64,000 nt of DNA, from NCBI RefSeq assembly GCF_003028575.1, contig NZ_PYUD01000003.1, forward strand, positions 434,001 through 498,000, read 5' to 3'. The first letter of the stretch is position 1; each line of letters starts with the position of its first letter. The stretch comes from Halomonas urumqiensis. Its GTDB lineage: Bacteria; Pseudomonadota; Gammaproteobacteria; Pseudomonadales; Halomonadaceae. The notes under the pieces are model-generated. The model saw nothing but the letters and a program-made list of their open reading frames with translations. It ran no database searches and was not told the origin of the DNA. Shown one piece after another: positions 8,198 to 17,733 of the stretch. A program made the position numbers and the translations under genes.

Positions 8198-8941
8198 TTA
8201 CTTGGTGGTCCGCCGCGACTTGCCAGGCCCGATCAGCCTGACCCTGACCTTGGGACGTGAGCCAGCCTGCATGTCACCAGAGGGTGAGTCCTGCGCTGGC
8301 CTGACTGCGTCCTGGCTGCGCGGGATCACTACCCAGGCGAAGGTCGGCAGCGCCAACTGCCAGTGAATGGCCGCCAGGCGCAGCCCAAGGGTCGTGGCAA
8401 GCGCGAGTGCGATGGTCAATACCGCTGGCGAGCCCAGCGATTCCAGCATCACATAGATGACCCCACCCGCGATGGCTGCCGTCGCATAGACTTCCTGGCG
8501 CAGCACCATGGGCACCCGGCGCGCCAGCACATCACGCACCATGCCGCCAGCCACCCCGGTCAACATCCCCATCAGCACCGCCACGACCCCGGGTGCATCG
8601 AGCAGCAGCGCCTTATGCGTGCCGATCACCGTGAACAGCGCAAGCCCGAACGCATCGGCCACCGGCAGAAACCCCCGCGAGAGACGATGAATATAGTGGA
8701 AGCCGATGATCGACAGCCCGACCGTTCCAAGGATCACCCACAGGTAAGTCGTGTCGGTTACCCAGAATACCGGTCGCACCCCAAGCACCAGGTCACGCAA
8801 GGTGCCGCCACCGATGCCGGTGACCGCGGCCAGCACCAGCATGCCGAAGGGGTCCATACGCGTGCGACACGCAAGGACGACCCCCGAAAGGGCGAAAACG
8901 ATCACCCCCGCCATGTCCAACCAGTAGATCAACCCCGTCAC
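8198..8941 (-). CDS. TRIC-family (UPF0126) cation channel protein
   Basis: About 247 aa with seven hydrophobic segments. Two related glycine-rich motifs, G-G-G-T-L-R-D and G-G-M-V-R-D, mark the two repeats of the bacterial TRIC/UPF0126 fold (YadS/YicG type), a trimeric potassium-permeable channel or amino-acid-linked transporter. The GTG at 8941 is preferred because AGGAG lies 8 bases upstream; a GTG at 8950 gives three extra residues. A hydrophilic tail of about 40 residues follows the membrane part. It converges on the acyltransferase gene with a 7-bp gap. Confidence 0.85.
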   Translation of the reverse strand: MTGLIYWLDMAGVIVFALSGVVLACRTRMDPFGMLVLAAVTGIGGGTLRDLVLGVRPVFWVTDTTYLWVILGTVGLSIIGFHYIHRLSRGFLPVADAFGLALFTVIGTHKALLLDAPGVVAVLMGMLTGVAGGMVRDVLARRVPMVLRQEVYATAAIAGGVIYVMLESLGSPAVLTIALALATTLGLRLAAIHWQLALPTFAWVVIPRSQDAVRPAQDSPSGDMQAGSRPKVRVRLIGPGKSRRTTK

Positions 8942-9067
8942 GCCATGCACTCCTGTTCATTGGTGGCCAGCAGGATAGCGCATTGCGCCGAGATATCCCG
9001 CTTGAAAACTCATCGACACCCGCGGGTGGATACGCCACGATGTCAGCCTTTGGCGACTGGAGGTGTC

Positions 9068-9538
9068 ATGGACTGGAATCCCGCCTATGTATGGCTGGCC
9101 ATTGCCTTGCTGCTGGGGCTTGCCGAACTGACCAGTGGCGCGATGGTGCTGCTGGCGCTGGCGCTGGCCGCCGCCCTGACGGCAGGCCTTGCCGCACTCG
9201 ACCTGTCGCTTGCCTGGCAGCTTTTCGGCATGGGGGCGTTCTCGGGTGTGCTGGTGCCACTGGCGGTGTGGAAGATCCGGCCATGGTTCTCACCTCGCGG
9301 CGTGGCCTACGGCACCACCGGCACCGGTGTCGAACGAGGCCGAACCTATCGCACCCATATCCGTGACTTCGACGGTGCCACCGTCATCAACATCAACGGC
9401 GACCTCTATCGACTGCGCCTGGATACCACGGGCGAGCAAGAACTCCCCTCTGGCACAGAGGTCACCTTCATCCGCTTCGAGGGCACTACCGCCGTCGTCG
9501 CCTACCCAACCCCTTCCAATCCACACACGGAGCAGTGA
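9068..9538 (+). CDS. NfeD-family membrane protein
   Basis: A 156-aa protein starting at ATG 9068 with GGAGGT close upstream. Two or three N-terminal hydrophobic segments are followed by a soluble OB-fold-like C-terminus (G-x-V-x-R-G-R-T-Y plus D-G-x-x-V-x-I-N-G-D), typical of short NfeD proteins. It sits just upstream of a stomatin-like gene, the standard NfeD-SPFH pairing, thought to organise membrane microdomains and proteolysis. The frame stays open far upstream, but those residues are not protein-like. It ends 2 bases before the next ATG. Confidence 0.88.
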   Translation: MDWNPAYVWLAIALLLGLAELTSGAMVLLALALAAALTAGLAALDLSLAWQLFGMGAFSGVLVPLAVWKIRPWFSPRGVAYGTTGTGVERGRTYRTHIRDFDGATVININGDLYRLRLDTTGEQELPSGTEVTFIRFEGTTAVVAYPTPSNPHTEQ

Positions 9539-9540
9539 GC

Positions 9541-10590
9541 ATGGACCTTCCCATCGGCCCCGGGCTGATTCTCAGCCTTATCATCGTCATCATCGGCATT
9601 CTGATCATTTCCAAGGGGCTGGTGATCGTTCGCCAGTCCGAGGTCATGGTGATCGAACGCCTGGGTTCCTTTCATCGGCTGCTGGAGAGCGGCATCAACA
9701 TCATCGTGCCCTTCATCGAGCAGCCACGCGCCATCACCATGATCCGCTATCGCAAGATGGGCGAGGATTATCAAGCCATCACCAGCAACGAAACGCGCAT
9801 CGACCGCCGCGAGACGGTCATGGACTTCCCCGGCCAGCCGGTGGTGACCACCGACAACGTGACGGTCAATATCAACGGCGCGCTCTATTACCAGATCATC
9901 GACCCCAAGCGGGCCGTCTACGAGGTCGAGAACATGAGCCAGGCGGTAGAGGTGCTGGCCAAGACCACCCTGCGCTCGGTGGTCGGCAAGATGGAACTCG
10001 ACAAGCTCTTCGAGTCCCGCGCGGAGGTCAACAACGAGATCCAGCGGGCCATGGAAGAAGCCGCCTCCAAATGGGGCGTGAAGATCTCGCGGGTCGAAGT
10101 GCAGGACATCGCCATGCCCGAGGAAGTGGAATCGGCCATGCGCCTGCAGATGGCCGCCGAGCGCAAGCGCCGCGCCACCGTGACCGAGGCCGAGGGCGAA
10201 AAGTCGGCGGCGATCGCCATGGCCCAGGGGCAGCGGGAATCCGCCATCCTCAACGCCGAAGGCGACAAGCAATCGGCGATCCTGCGCGCCCAGGGCGAGC
10301 AGGAATCGATCAAGCTGGTGCTCAACGCGATTGGAGACAGCGACGAGCACAAGCGCACCGTCGTGGGTTACCTGCTCGGCCAGAGCTATATCAAGGTGCT
10401 GCCGAACATGGCCAAGGACGGCGAACGTGTGTTCGTGCCCTACGAGTCCTCCGCCCTGCTTGGCTCCATGGGCATGTTCCGCGAAATGGCTGGCTCACCC
10501 GAGGACGCTGTGGCCAACCACCTCTCGACCAGTGGCAACCAGGGCAGCCTGCGGAGCGGCGTGGTCGGCGGCGCCGCCAGCGGCAACTGA
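9541..10590 (+). CDS. qmcA: SPFH/Band 7 (stomatin-like, QmcA type) protein
   Basis: A 349-aa protein. ATG 9541 is preferred over the in-frame GTG 9535. An N-terminal membrane helix (about residues 8-28) leads into the SPFH domain: V-R-Q-S-E-V-M-V-I-E-R-L-G-S-F, then D-F-P-G-Q-P-V-V-T-x-D-N-V, and an alpha-helical Ala/Glu/Lys-rich region (A-E-R-K-R-R-A, A-E-G-E-K-S-A) typical of QmcA. It is a probable scaffold working with the upstream NfeD partner and membrane proteases. It ends just before a long hairpin shared with the convergent astB. Confidence 0.9.
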   Translation: MDLPIGPGLILSLIIVIIGILIISKGLVIVRQSEVMVIERLGSFHRLLESGINIIVPFIEQPRAITMIRYRKMGEDYQAITSNETRIDRRETVMDFPGQPVVTTDNVTVNINGALYYQIIDPKRAVYEVENMSQAVEVLAKTTLRSVVGKMELDKLFESRAEVNNEIQRAMEEAASKWGVKISRVEVQDIAMPEEVESAMRLQMAAERKRRATVTEAEGEKSAAIAMAQGQRESAILNAEGDKQSAILRAQGEQESIKLVLNAIGDSDEHKRTVVGYLLGQSYIKVLPNMAKDGERVFVPYESSALLGSMGMFREMAGSPEDAVANHLSTSGNQGSLRSGVVGGAASGN

Positions 10591-10604
10591 GCCTTGGCTG
10601 ACGA

Positions 10605-10638
10605 CGCTGGACTCGCCGGTGAACCGGCGAGTCCAGCG
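10605..10638. terminator. Long hairpin between convergent qmcA and astB
   Basis: Perfect 15-16 bp inverted arms (10605-10620 with 10623-10638) and a 2-4 base loop lie between two converging genes. There is no U-tract on either side, so it is a probable bidirectional stop or 3'-end stabiliser rather than a classical terminator. Confidence 0.5.
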
Positions 10639-10682
10639 GGACTGTCTCTACCGGGATTCCCTCCTGGGGCTATCCACCTTAG

Positions 10683-12056
10683 CTACCCCAACTGGAACGG
10701 ATAGACGTTGCCCAGCTGGAGTATGCGCGTCAGCTCATCAAGCGCGGCGAGCGATTCGCTGGCAAGCGCGGGGTCGGCAAGATCTTCCGGGGCCAGGCGG
10801 TCGCGGTAGTGTCTCTCGACCCAGGCGACGAGTTCACCATGCAGCGCGTTGTCGAGCAGTACCCGGCCGGAAAGTGAGGCGCGTTCGGCTTCGCTGAGCA
10901 CCACGCGCAGGCGCAGGCAGGCTGGCCCCCCGCCGTTGCGCATGCTCTGCTTGACGTCCTTGACCACCACCTCGCTGATCGGGTTGTTGCCCGCCAGCAG
11001 GTGATCCTGAAGGGTGCGCCACACGCTCTCACGCTCCTGGCATTCGCCCGGCACCACCAGGGTCATGCTGCCATCCGCATTGGAGAGCAACTGCGAGTTG
11101 AAGAGGTAAGAGGCCACGGCATCCTCCATGCTCACCGCTTCCTTGGGCACCCGCACCGGAATCAGCGGCGCGTTCATCTTGTCGCGCAATTCCTCGAGGG
11201 TGGCCTGTTCATCGAGGAACGCCATCTCGTGATAGAGCAGTACCGGGCCATTGCCCACGGCGATCACGTCGTTGTGGAATACCCCGGCATCGATGGCATC
11301 GGGATGCTGCTGGGCGAACACCGTCTGCAAGTCACACAACCCGTGCTGGCGAGCCACCGCCTGGCTGGCTTCGAGGGTCTGGCGGGCCGGGAAGCGCTTC
11401 GGCGCCACGCCCGCCTGATTCTCCCAGCCCAGCGCCTCGCGCCCGTAGACATACAGGTGCACGCCTGGCTCGCCATGGGCCGCGCACAAGCGAGTGTGAT
11501 TCGCCGCGCCCTCGTCGGAAAACGCCGGCGTGCTCGGCAATACCGGGTGGTGGGCGAAGTGCCGCTCATCGCGAAAGATCGCCGCCAGCACACGCGCCGT
11601 GGTGGCGGGCTCCAGGAAACGGTGAAAGCTCGACTGCAGATTGGCCGGCGTGAAGTGCGCACGACCATCGGCGGCATCCAGGCTCGGCGTCACCGTGGCG
11701 GCGTTGGCCGTCCACATGCTCGACGCCGAACACACCGCACGCAGGATCTGTGGCGCCTCGCCCGCCGCCCGCGCCAGTACCTTGGCGTCGCTACCGGAAA
11801 AGCCCAGTGAGCGCAGTGCGCCAAGATCCGGACGCTGCTGGGGCGGCAACACGCCCTGGGCGTAGCCTGAATCCATCAACGACTTCATCTTGGCAAGTCC
11901 CTGCAGGGCCGCCTCACGCGGGTTGGCGACCAGGCCACCATGGGACATCGAGGCGACATTGCCATGGGCCAGGCCCGAGTAGTTGTGGGTCGGGCCGACC
12001 AGTCCGTCGAAGTTGACTTCTCTGACGCCCGTGGCGTCATGCTTGGCGTCGTTCAC
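10683..12056 (-). CDS. astB: N-succinylarginine dihydrolase
   Basis: A 457-aa cytoplasmic enzyme: second step of the arginine succinyltransferase pathway, N2-succinylarginine to N2-succinylornithine + 2 NH3 + CO2. It has the AstB N-terminus ([14 protein letters not shown]), [19 protein letters not shown] with a catalytic His, and G-G-G-P-A-C-L-R with the catalytic Cys near the C-terminus. It starts with GTG at 12056, which overlaps the astD stop by 4 bases (GTGA), so it is translationally coupled. Last gene of the minus-strand aru/ast operon; no astE follows. Confidence 0.95.
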   Translation of the reverse strand: MNDAKHDATGVREVNFDGLVGPTHNYSGLAHGNVASMSHGGLVANPREAALQGLAKMKSLMDSGYAQGVLPPQQRPDLGALRSLGFSGSDAKVLARAAGEAPQILRAVCSASSMWTANAATVTPSLDAADGRAHFTPANLQSSFHRFLEPATTARVLAAIFRDERHFAHHPVLPSTPAFSDEGAANHTRLCAAHGEPGVHLYVYGREALGWENQAGVAPKRFPARQTLEASQAVARQHGLCDLQTVFAQQHPDAIDAGVFHNDVIAVGNGPVLLYHEMAFLDEQATLEELRDKMNAPLIPVRVPKEAVSMEDAVASYLFNSQLLSNADGSMTLVVPGECQERESVWRTLQDHLLAGNNPISEVVVKDVKQSMRNGGGPACLRLRVVLSEAERASLSGRVLLDNALHGELVAWVERHYRDRLAPEDLADPALASESLAALDELTRILQLGNVYPFQLG

Positions 12057-13522
12057 AGGCTCACCCCGGGTGGCAGGTTGTCTGGCAGGCTGAGGGCTTC
12101 GGCCTCAACGGAAGCCACCGGATAGGCGCAATAATCGGCGGCATAGTAGGCGCTGGGGCGGTGGTTGCCGCTGTCGCCCACGCCGCCAAAGGGCGCGTCA
12201 CCCGAGGCCCCGGTGGTCTGGCGGTTCCAGTTGACGATACCGGCGCGAATGCGTAGCAGGAAGTCGTCCCAGTCGGCCCGCTCCCCCCCGATCAATCCGG
12301 CGGAAAGGCCGTAGCGGGTGTCGTTGGCCAGGCGGATCGCCTCGTCCCAGTCGGCGTAGCGATGCACCTTGAGCAGCGGCCCGAAGTGCTCCTCGTCGGG
12401 CACCGCCAGGCCGGTGACATCGATCAACGCAGGCGACAGCAGGCTGGTGCCAGCCGCGAGACGCTCCATGCGCGAGATCACCGTGCCACCCAGCGCCTCG
12501 AGATCCTCCTGGGCCTTGAGCAGGCCATCGGCCGCCGCCACGCTGACAAGCCCCGCGTAGAAGGGAGCGGGCTCGGCGAACTGGCCGGCGAGGTGCAAGC
12601 GGGAAATGGCATCACTCAGGGCGTCGAGCAGATGATCGCCGACCTGCCCTTCCGGCACGATCAACCGTCTTGCGCAGGTGCAGCGCTGTCCACCGGAGAG
12701 AAACGCCGACTGCAGGATGGTCAGCACCGCCGCCTCCTGATCCGGCACGTCCTTGATCACCAGCGGGTTGTTGCCACCCAGTTCCAACGCCAGGATCTTG
12801 TCGAGCTGGCCGGCGAACTGGCGATGCAGCATACCGCCCACCTTGGCGCTGCCGGTGAACAGCAGGCCGTCGATATCGGGCGAAGCGGCCAGTGCCTGGC
12901 CGACGGTCGCCGCCCCCTGCACCAGGTTGATCACCCCCTTGGGCAACCCCGCCTCCTGCCAGCACTGCAGCGTCAGGTCGGCGGTGAGCGGCGTCTGTTC
13001 GCTGGGCTTGAAGACCACGGTATTGCCGGCCAGCAACGCCGGCAGCATATGGCCATTGGGCAGGTGGCCAGGAAAGTTGTAGGGGCCGAACACCGCCAGC
13101 ACACCATGTGGGCGATGGCGCAGCACGGCGCGCGCATCGCCCAGGTCGCGCTCGCACTCGCCGGTGCGCTCCTGGTAGGCACGAATCGACAACGCCACCT
13201 TGCCGATCATCGCACCGACTTCGGTGCGTGCCTCCCACAGCGGCTTGCCGGTTTCGCCGGCAATGGCATGCGCCAGATCCTCGCGATGGCGTTCCAGCAC
13301 TTCGCGGAAACGCTCGACCAGCGCCTGGCGCTCGGCGAACGAGGTCCGCGCCCAGGCTGGAAAGGCACCACGGGCGGCCGCCACGGCCGCCGTTACCTGG
13401 GCGTCGTCGGCGGCATTGCCGGTCCACAGGGCGTGCCCGTAAACCGAATCGTGCTTGGTGAACGACGGGGCATCACCGTCAACCCATTGACCGTCGATGA
13501 CGTGTTGTTGCTTGGCGTGCAT
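12053..13522 (-). CDS. astD: Succinylglutamate semialdehyde dehydrogenase
   Basis: A 489-aa NAD+-dependent aldehyde dehydrogenase: step 4 of the AST pathway (succinylglutamate semialdehyde to succinylglutamate). Start ATG 13522 with AGGAG upstream; the frame is open further upstream, but those residues are unlike the family. Visible motifs: [10 protein letters not shown] near the N-terminal third, F-T-G-S-A-K-V-G (NAD loop), E-L-G-G-N-N-P-L (general base Glu), and [10 protein letters not shown] with the nucleophilic Cys. Lies between aruG (41-bp gap) and astB (4-bp overlap). Confidence 0.95.
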   Translation of the reverse strand: MHAKQQHVIDGQWVDGDAPSFTKHDSVYGHALWTGNAADDAQVTAAVAAARGAFPAWARTSFAERQALVERFREVLERHREDLAHAIAGETGKPLWEARTEVGAMIGKVALSIRAYQERTGECERDLGDARAVLRHRPHGVLAVFGPYNFPGHLPNGHMLPALLAGNTVVFKPSEQTPLTADLTLQCWQEAGLPKGVINLVQGAATVGQALAASPDIDGLLFTGSAKVGGMLHRQFAGQLDKILALELGGNNPLVIKDVPDQEAAVLTILQSAFLSGGQRCTCARRLIVPEGQVGDHLLDALSDAISRLHLAGQFAEPAPFYAGLVSVAAADGLLKAQEDLEALGGTVISRMERLAAGTSLLSPALIDVTGLAVPDEEHFGPLLKVHRYADWDEAIRLANDTRYGLSAGLIGGERADWDDFLLRIRAGIVNWNRQTTGASGDAPFGGVGDSGNHRPSAYYAADYCAYPVASVEAEALSLPDNLPPGVSL

Positions 13523-13563
13523 GGTGTCTCCTGTCTCTTGGCCCGCGCGCTCGTTCGATTCAA

Positions 13564-14580
13564 TCAAGACGCGAGTAAGCGAAGGGCATCGCCCGCACCG
13601 ACTCCCAGCCGGTGCGACTCCTCCTCGGTCAGTACGATGACCCCGTGTTCGTCGGGGCCACGGCCCAGCCAGCTGGCACGAAAATCGACCATCGAGGTGG
13701 TCGAGGCCAGCCATCTCGGCCGCTCGTCATGTGCGGCGCTTGCCACGACTTCCACCTGGCACAACGCCGATTCGCGCACCCCGCGCACGTCATCCACATA
13801 GGCCTCGACGGTGGGGCCGCCATCGAAGATGTCGATGAAACCTTCCCAGCGCAGCCCTTCACGCTTGAGCATTTCGAGCGCCGGGCGGGTGTGTTCATGC
13901 ACCTGGCCGATGCAGGCACGCGCCTGCTCGGTGAGGAACGGGGTGTAGATCGGAAACTTCGGCATCAGCTCACCGATGAAGCTCTTCTGTCCAAGCCCCG
14001 TGAGGCGGTCGGCCTCGTTGAAATCGAGCGGAAAGAAGTGGCTGCCCAGGCACTGCCAGAACGGGCTGATGCCGTTCTCGTCGAAGTGGCCACGCATTTC
14101 CGCCAGCACCTTGTCGGGGAATCGATCGCGAAACTGCGCCATGAACAGCCAGCGCGCACGGGAGAGCAGCGTGCCATTGCGGTCGCGCCGGTATTCCGGG
14201 CGCAGATAGAGCGAGCACACCTCGGCATCGCCGGTATGGTCAGAGCTCAAAAACAGCGTGTCGATGGTGCGATGCAGGTCGAGCTGTACCGACGAATGGG
14301 CCAGGGTGCCAAGCCGGTAGTTGTAGAACGGGATGTCGCGGCCGACCTCGCCGATCACCGCGCAGCAGCCGGCCAGCTCACCGCTTTCGTCATCCTCCAG
14401 CACGAAGAAGTAGAGCCGGTCATCCACCGGGGTGCGTTCCTCGAAGGCACTCACCGCAGTCTCGATCTTGGCGGCCAGGAACTCGCGGTTGTCGGGCAGC
14501 GAGGTAAAGCCGATCCCGGTCTGCTGGGCCAGGGCCTGCAAGCCCTCCAGGTCGCCGTGGGCGATGGGGCGAATGCGCAT
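13564..14580 (-). CDS. aruG: Arginine N-succinyltransferase, beta subunit (AstA/AruG)
   Basis: A 338-aa protein; ATG 14580 is preferred, with GTG 14583 just before it. It catalyses arginine + succinyl-CoA to N2-succinylarginine. AstA signatures visible: M-x-I-R-P-I-A at the start, G-x-x-L-x-x-R-A-R-W-L-F-M-A-Q-F, S-P-F-W-x-x-L-G-x-H-F-F, and F-I-D-I-F-D-G-G-P-T. Its start touches the stop of aruF (TGATG), so the two subunits are made together, as in Pseudomonas, where AruF and AruG form a heteromer and AruG is close to E. coli AstA. Confidence 0.93.
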   Translation of the reverse strand: MRIRPIAHGDLEGLQALAQQTGIGFTSLPDNREFLAAKIETAVSAFEERTPVDDRLYFFVLEDDESGELAGCCAVIGEVGRDIPFYNYRLGTLAHSSVQLDLHRTIDTLFLSSDHTGDAEVCSLYLRPEYRRDRNGTLLSRARWLFMAQFRDRFPDKVLAEMRGHFDENGISPFWQCLGSHFFPLDFNEADRLTGLGQKSFIGELMPKFPIYTPFLTEQARACIGQVHEHTRPALEMLKREGLRWEGFIDIFDGGPTVEAYVDDVRGVRESALCQVEVVASAAHDERPRWLASTTSMVDFRASWLGRGPDEHGVIVLTEEESHRLGVGAGDALRLLAS

Positions 14581-15644
14581 CACAGGTCTCCCTCGTCGAG
14601 TGCATCGTCGGCGGCCGGCAGGGCCAGGGGGGCGGCCAGGACCGCACGCCCCTCTTCCACTCCAAGCACCTCGGCGTGCTGGGCGGAAAGCATGATCTGG
14701 CCGGTGGGCGACAAGGCATAACGCGCCACCACACAGCGAAACTCACCGAGCTTCTGGTTGGCCACCATCGCCGGCTCGGCATCCGGCAGGCTCGACGACG
14801 GGCGCAGGCGCACCGGGTGCCAAGCCGCGCGGCGGAAGCTCTGCAGCCGCTCGCGTTCGGCCTTGATCACCGGTCCCGCGTCGAATATATCGACATGCCG
14901 CGAGCGCACGAACCCCTCGGCCAGCATCTCCTCCAGCGGCCCTTCGTGGGCAGGATGCTCGCGGCCGATGGCGGCGCGCGCCTGGGGCGTAAGAAGCGGC
15001 AGATAGAGCGGAAACTGCGGCATCACCTCGGCGATGAAACTCTTCGAGCGCACTCCGGCGATGTGATTGATCTCCTCATAGCTGCGCACGAAGAAATGCC
15101 GCCCCACGCTGTTCCAGAACGGCGACTCGCCATCGCCATCCAGATACCCGGGAAAGGCCAGCGCCAGCACCTCGGCGAAACGTTCCGGATACTGGGCGAT
15201 GAACATCAGCCGCGCCCGGCGCAACAGGCTCTCGGCACTGGTGCCCTTGTAGCGCGGATCGAGCGACAGCGCACACAGCAACGTGGCTTCGGAGACCTCG
15301 TGGGACAATGACAGCGTCTGTACCTCGCGGCGCACATTGAGCTGCTGCGAGGCATGGATCAGCGTCTCCTGGCGATAGGTGTAATACGCCTCGCTGGAGC
15401 CGGCCTGGGCACGGATGGTGGCGGTCCCCACCACCTCACCGCGCTCGCAGTCCTCAAGCACGAAGGTATAGTGCTCGTCGCCCGGGAAATCGACCTCGCG
15501 GGCAAAGCCCCGCTGGGAGCGGGCGATGCGCTCCTCCAACCGGTCGCGGTGGGCCGGCAGGTTGGTCAGGCGTGGTGTGGCCGACCCCGCCAGCCGCTCG
15601 AGGGCCGGCAGATCAGCCGGCCTTACAGGGCGGACAACCAGCAT
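14580..15644 (-). CDS. aruF: Arginine/ornithine N-succinyltransferase, alpha subunit (AruF)
   Basis: A 354-aa protein. Start ATG 15644 with AGGAG 8 bases upstream; an open upstream extension is discarded. It is a paralogue of the neighbouring aruG product with the same blocks (R-P-V-R-P-A-D, L-L-R-R-A-R-L-M-F-I-A-Q-Y, S-P-F-W-N-S-V-G-R-H-F-F, H-V-D-I-F-D-A-G-P) but more diverged. Two succinyltransferase subunits in tandem are typical of Pseudomonas and halomonads rather than enterics, which have one. The gap to aruC is 68 bases. Confidence 0.92.
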   Translation of the reverse strand: MLVVRPVRPADLPALERLAGSATPRLTNLPAHRDRLEERIARSQRGFAREVDFPGDEHYTFVLEDCERGEVVGTATIRAQAGSSEAYYTYRQETLIHASQQLNVRREVQTLSLSHEVSEATLLCALSLDPRYKGTSAESLLRRARLMFIAQYPERFAEVLALAFPGYLDGDGESPFWNSVGRHFFVRSYEEINHIAGVRSKSFIAEVMPQFPLYLPLLTPQARAAIGREHPAHEGPLEEMLAEGFVRSRHVDIFDAGPVIKAERERLQSFRRAAWHPVRLRPSSSLPDAEPAMVANQKLGEFRCVVARYALSPTGQIMLSAQHAEVLGVEEGRAVLAAPLALPAADDALDEGDL

Positions 15645-15712
15645 GGCAAGTTCTCCTGAAGGTTGCGACAAAGGCTGCGAAGCCGTGGAGTGGGCGCCAG
15701 GCATCGACCCGC

Positions 15713-16927
15713 TCATCCCTGGCTGACGAGGCGCTCGACGGCCCGTTCCAGGCGCGCCATTCCCTCGCGGATGTCCGCGTCGGGAATCACCAGCGACGGT
15801 GCCATGCGCAGCACATTGGGGCCGGCGATCAGCGCCATCAGGCCCTCCTCGATGGCCAGCGGCAGGATGTCCTTGGCGCGGCCTTCCCAGGCATCACTCA
15901 TCTGGGCGCCGATCAGCAGGCCCATGCCACGCACTTCCTTGAACACCTCGTGCTTGCGGTTGATCGACTCGAGCAGCTCGCGGAATAACTCATGACGTGC
16001 CTGCACCCCCTCGAGCACCTCGGGCGTATCGATGGTTTCCACCGCGGCCAGCGCCACAGCCGAGGCCAGCGCATTGCCGCCATAGGTGGAGCCGTGGGTA
16101 CCGATGCCCATGGAGGGCGCGATGGCGTCGGTGGTCAGCATGGCCCCCACGGGGAAGCCGCCGCCCAGCGACTTGGCGCTGGTCAGGATGTCCGGGGTCA
16201 CCCCGTAGTGCATGTAAGCGTAGAGCTTGCCGCTGCGCCCGACCCCGGTCTGCACCTCATCGAAGATCAGCAGCGCATCGTGCTCGTCGCACAGCTCGCG
16301 CAGGCCGGAAAGGAATTCAGGGGTGGCCGGGACGATGCCACCCTCGCCCTGCATCGGCTCGACCATGATCGCGCAGGTGTCGTCGCCGACCAGCTGGCGA
16401 ACGCTCTCCAGGTCGTTGAACTCGGCGTGCAGGATACCGCCCGGCACCGGACCGAAGCCCTGGGAGTACTTGGGCTGGCCACCCACGCTGACGGTGAAGA
16501 AGGTACGGCCATGGAACGATTGGCGGAACGAGATGATCTTGTCCTTGTGCTCACCGTGATGGTCATGGGCGTAGCGGCGAGCGAGTTTCAGCGCCGCCTC
16601 GTTGGCCTCGCCCCCTGAGGAGCACATGAACACCTTGTCGGCGAAGGTACGCTCCACCAGCGCCTTGGCGAGCTTCAGCGCTGGCTCGTTGGTGTACACG
16701 TTGGAAAGATGCCACAGCGTGTTGGCTTGTGCGGTGAGGGCCTCGACCAGCGCCGGATGGCAATGGCCCAGGGCGTTGACGGCGATACCACCGGCGAAGT
16801 CGATGTACTCGCGACCCTGCTGGTCCCACAGGCGGCTCCCCTCTCCTCGCACCGGTATCACCTGCTGGGGTGAATAGTTGGGCACCATGTACTGGTCGAA
16901 ATCGGCGCGGGTCGGGGTGTGGCTCAT
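15713..16927 (-). CDS. aruC: Succinylornithine/acetylornithine aminotransferase (PLP)
   Basis: A 404-aa class-III aminotransferase: converts N2-succinylornithine plus 2-oxoglutarate to succinylglutamate semialdehyde plus glutamate; members can also act in arginine synthesis. Start ATG 16927 with GGAGAG upstream; an earlier ATG at 16939 has no better site. Seen: [21 protein letters not shown] (cofactor phosphate loop), [17 protein letters not shown], and [10 protein letters not shown] with the PLP lysine. First gene of the minus-strand operon aruC-aruF-aruG-astD-astB. A TATACT -10-like box lies about 38 bases upstream (16965-16970) without a good -35, fitting an activator-dependent promoter. 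Confidence 0.93.
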   Translation of the reverse strand: MSHTPTRADFDQYMVPNYSPQQVIPVRGEGSRLWDQQGREYIDFAGGIAVNALGHCHPALVEALTAQANTLWHLSNVYTNEPALKLAKALVERTFADKVFMCSSGGEANEAALKLARRYAHDHHGEHKDKIISFRQSFHGRTFFTVSVGGQPKYSQGFGPVPGGILHAEFNDLESVRQLVGDDTCAIMVEPMQGEGGIVPATPEFLSGLRELCDEHDALLIFDEVQTGVGRSGKLYAYMHYGVTPDILTSAKSLGGGFPVGAMLTTDAIAPSMGIGTHGSTYGGNALASAVALAAVETIDTPEVLEGVQARHELFRELLESINRKHEVFKEVRGMGLLIGAQMSDAWEGRAKDILPLAIEEGLMALIAGPNVLRMAPSLVIPDADIREGMARLERAVERLVSQG

Positions 16928-17096
16928 GTCGCTCTCCATCGTGGATGAAATACCATGTCCAACGAGTATAGGGAGCGTGTCGGTGAAAGGCTTTCAGCAA
17001 TGGGACGGCGACTTGTGTAAAAGGCAGCGCCGCAACTTCGCCGCCAGGCCGGCCATCAGCTAGGCTTGTCCCCCTAACGCTGCCAGGAGCGATGCC

Positions 17097-17714
17097 ATGT
17101 TCAACACCACCGGATGGAACCGCCTGCGCTACAACCTGTATGCCCCGGTGTACGATGCCGTGGCCGAACGCGCCTTCCGCCGGGCCCGTCGCGAGGCGCT
17201 TGGTCAGGTCAACTGGCAACCCGGCATGCGCGTGCTGCTGGTGGGCGCCGGGACCGGTCTGGACCTGCCGTGGCTGCCCCGCGACGTGGAGATCCACGCC
17301 ACCGACCTGGCACCGGCCATGGTCAAGCGCATCGCGAAGCGTGCCGAGTCGCTGGGAATGGACGTGCAGGCCGACACCATGGACGCCGAGCGCCTGGAGT
17401 ACCCGGACGACCACTTCGACGTCGTGGTGATGCACTTGATCCTTGCGGTCATGCCCGACCCCGAGCGTGGCCTTATGGAGGCGCACAGGGTGCTGAAGCC
17501 GCATGCTCAGCTGTGCGTGATGGACAAATTCCAGGCCGATGATGAACCCGCCGGGCTTGCCCGCCGCGCGCTGAATGAGCTGACCTCGGCAATCGCCACC
17601 GACATCACCCGCCAGGCGCGCCCGCTGCTGGAAACCGCCGGCTTCGCCATCGAGGTCGACAGGCCAGTGATGATGGGCTCGCTGTTTCGCGCCCTGCTTG
17701 CGCGCGCGGTCTGA
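17097..17714 (+). CDS. Class I SAM-dependent methyltransferase
   Basis: A 205-aa cytoplasmic methyltransferase. Start ATG 17097 with AGGAG upstream. The SAM-binding motif I is L-L-V-G-A-G-T-G-L-D-L-P near residues 46-57, motif II A-T-D-L-A-P-A-M, then D-T-M-D-A-E-R-L and H-L-I-L-A-V-M-P-D-P. The N-terminal N-x-Y-A-P-V-Y-D-A segment resembles bacterial phospholipid (phosphatidylethanolamine) N-methyltransferases of the PmtA type, but the substrate cannot be fixed from sequence. It diverges from aruC over 169 bp. Confidence 0.8.
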   Translation: MFNTTGWNRLRYNLYAPVYDAVAERAFRRARREALGQVNWQPGMRVLLVGAGTGLDLPWLPRDVEIHATDLAPAMVKRIAKRAESLGMDVQADTMDAERLEYPDDHFDVVVMHLILAVMPDPERGLMEAHRVLKPHAQLCVMDKFQADDEPAGLARRALNELTSAIATDITRQARPLLETAGFAIEVDRPVMMGSLFRALLARAV

Positions 17715-17733
17715 ATCGCTCGCAACTCACTTC

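Noticed and set aside
8363..9067. Long N-terminal extension of the NfeD frame
   Set aside because: The extension lies opposite the TRIC gene, is unlike protein and lacks a ribosome site; ATG 9068 has GGAGGT.
12362..13801. 479-codon plus-strand open frame opposite astD
   Set aside because: Composition is His/Arg/Gln-rich as expected of a reverse-strand shadow; astD is complete on the other strand.
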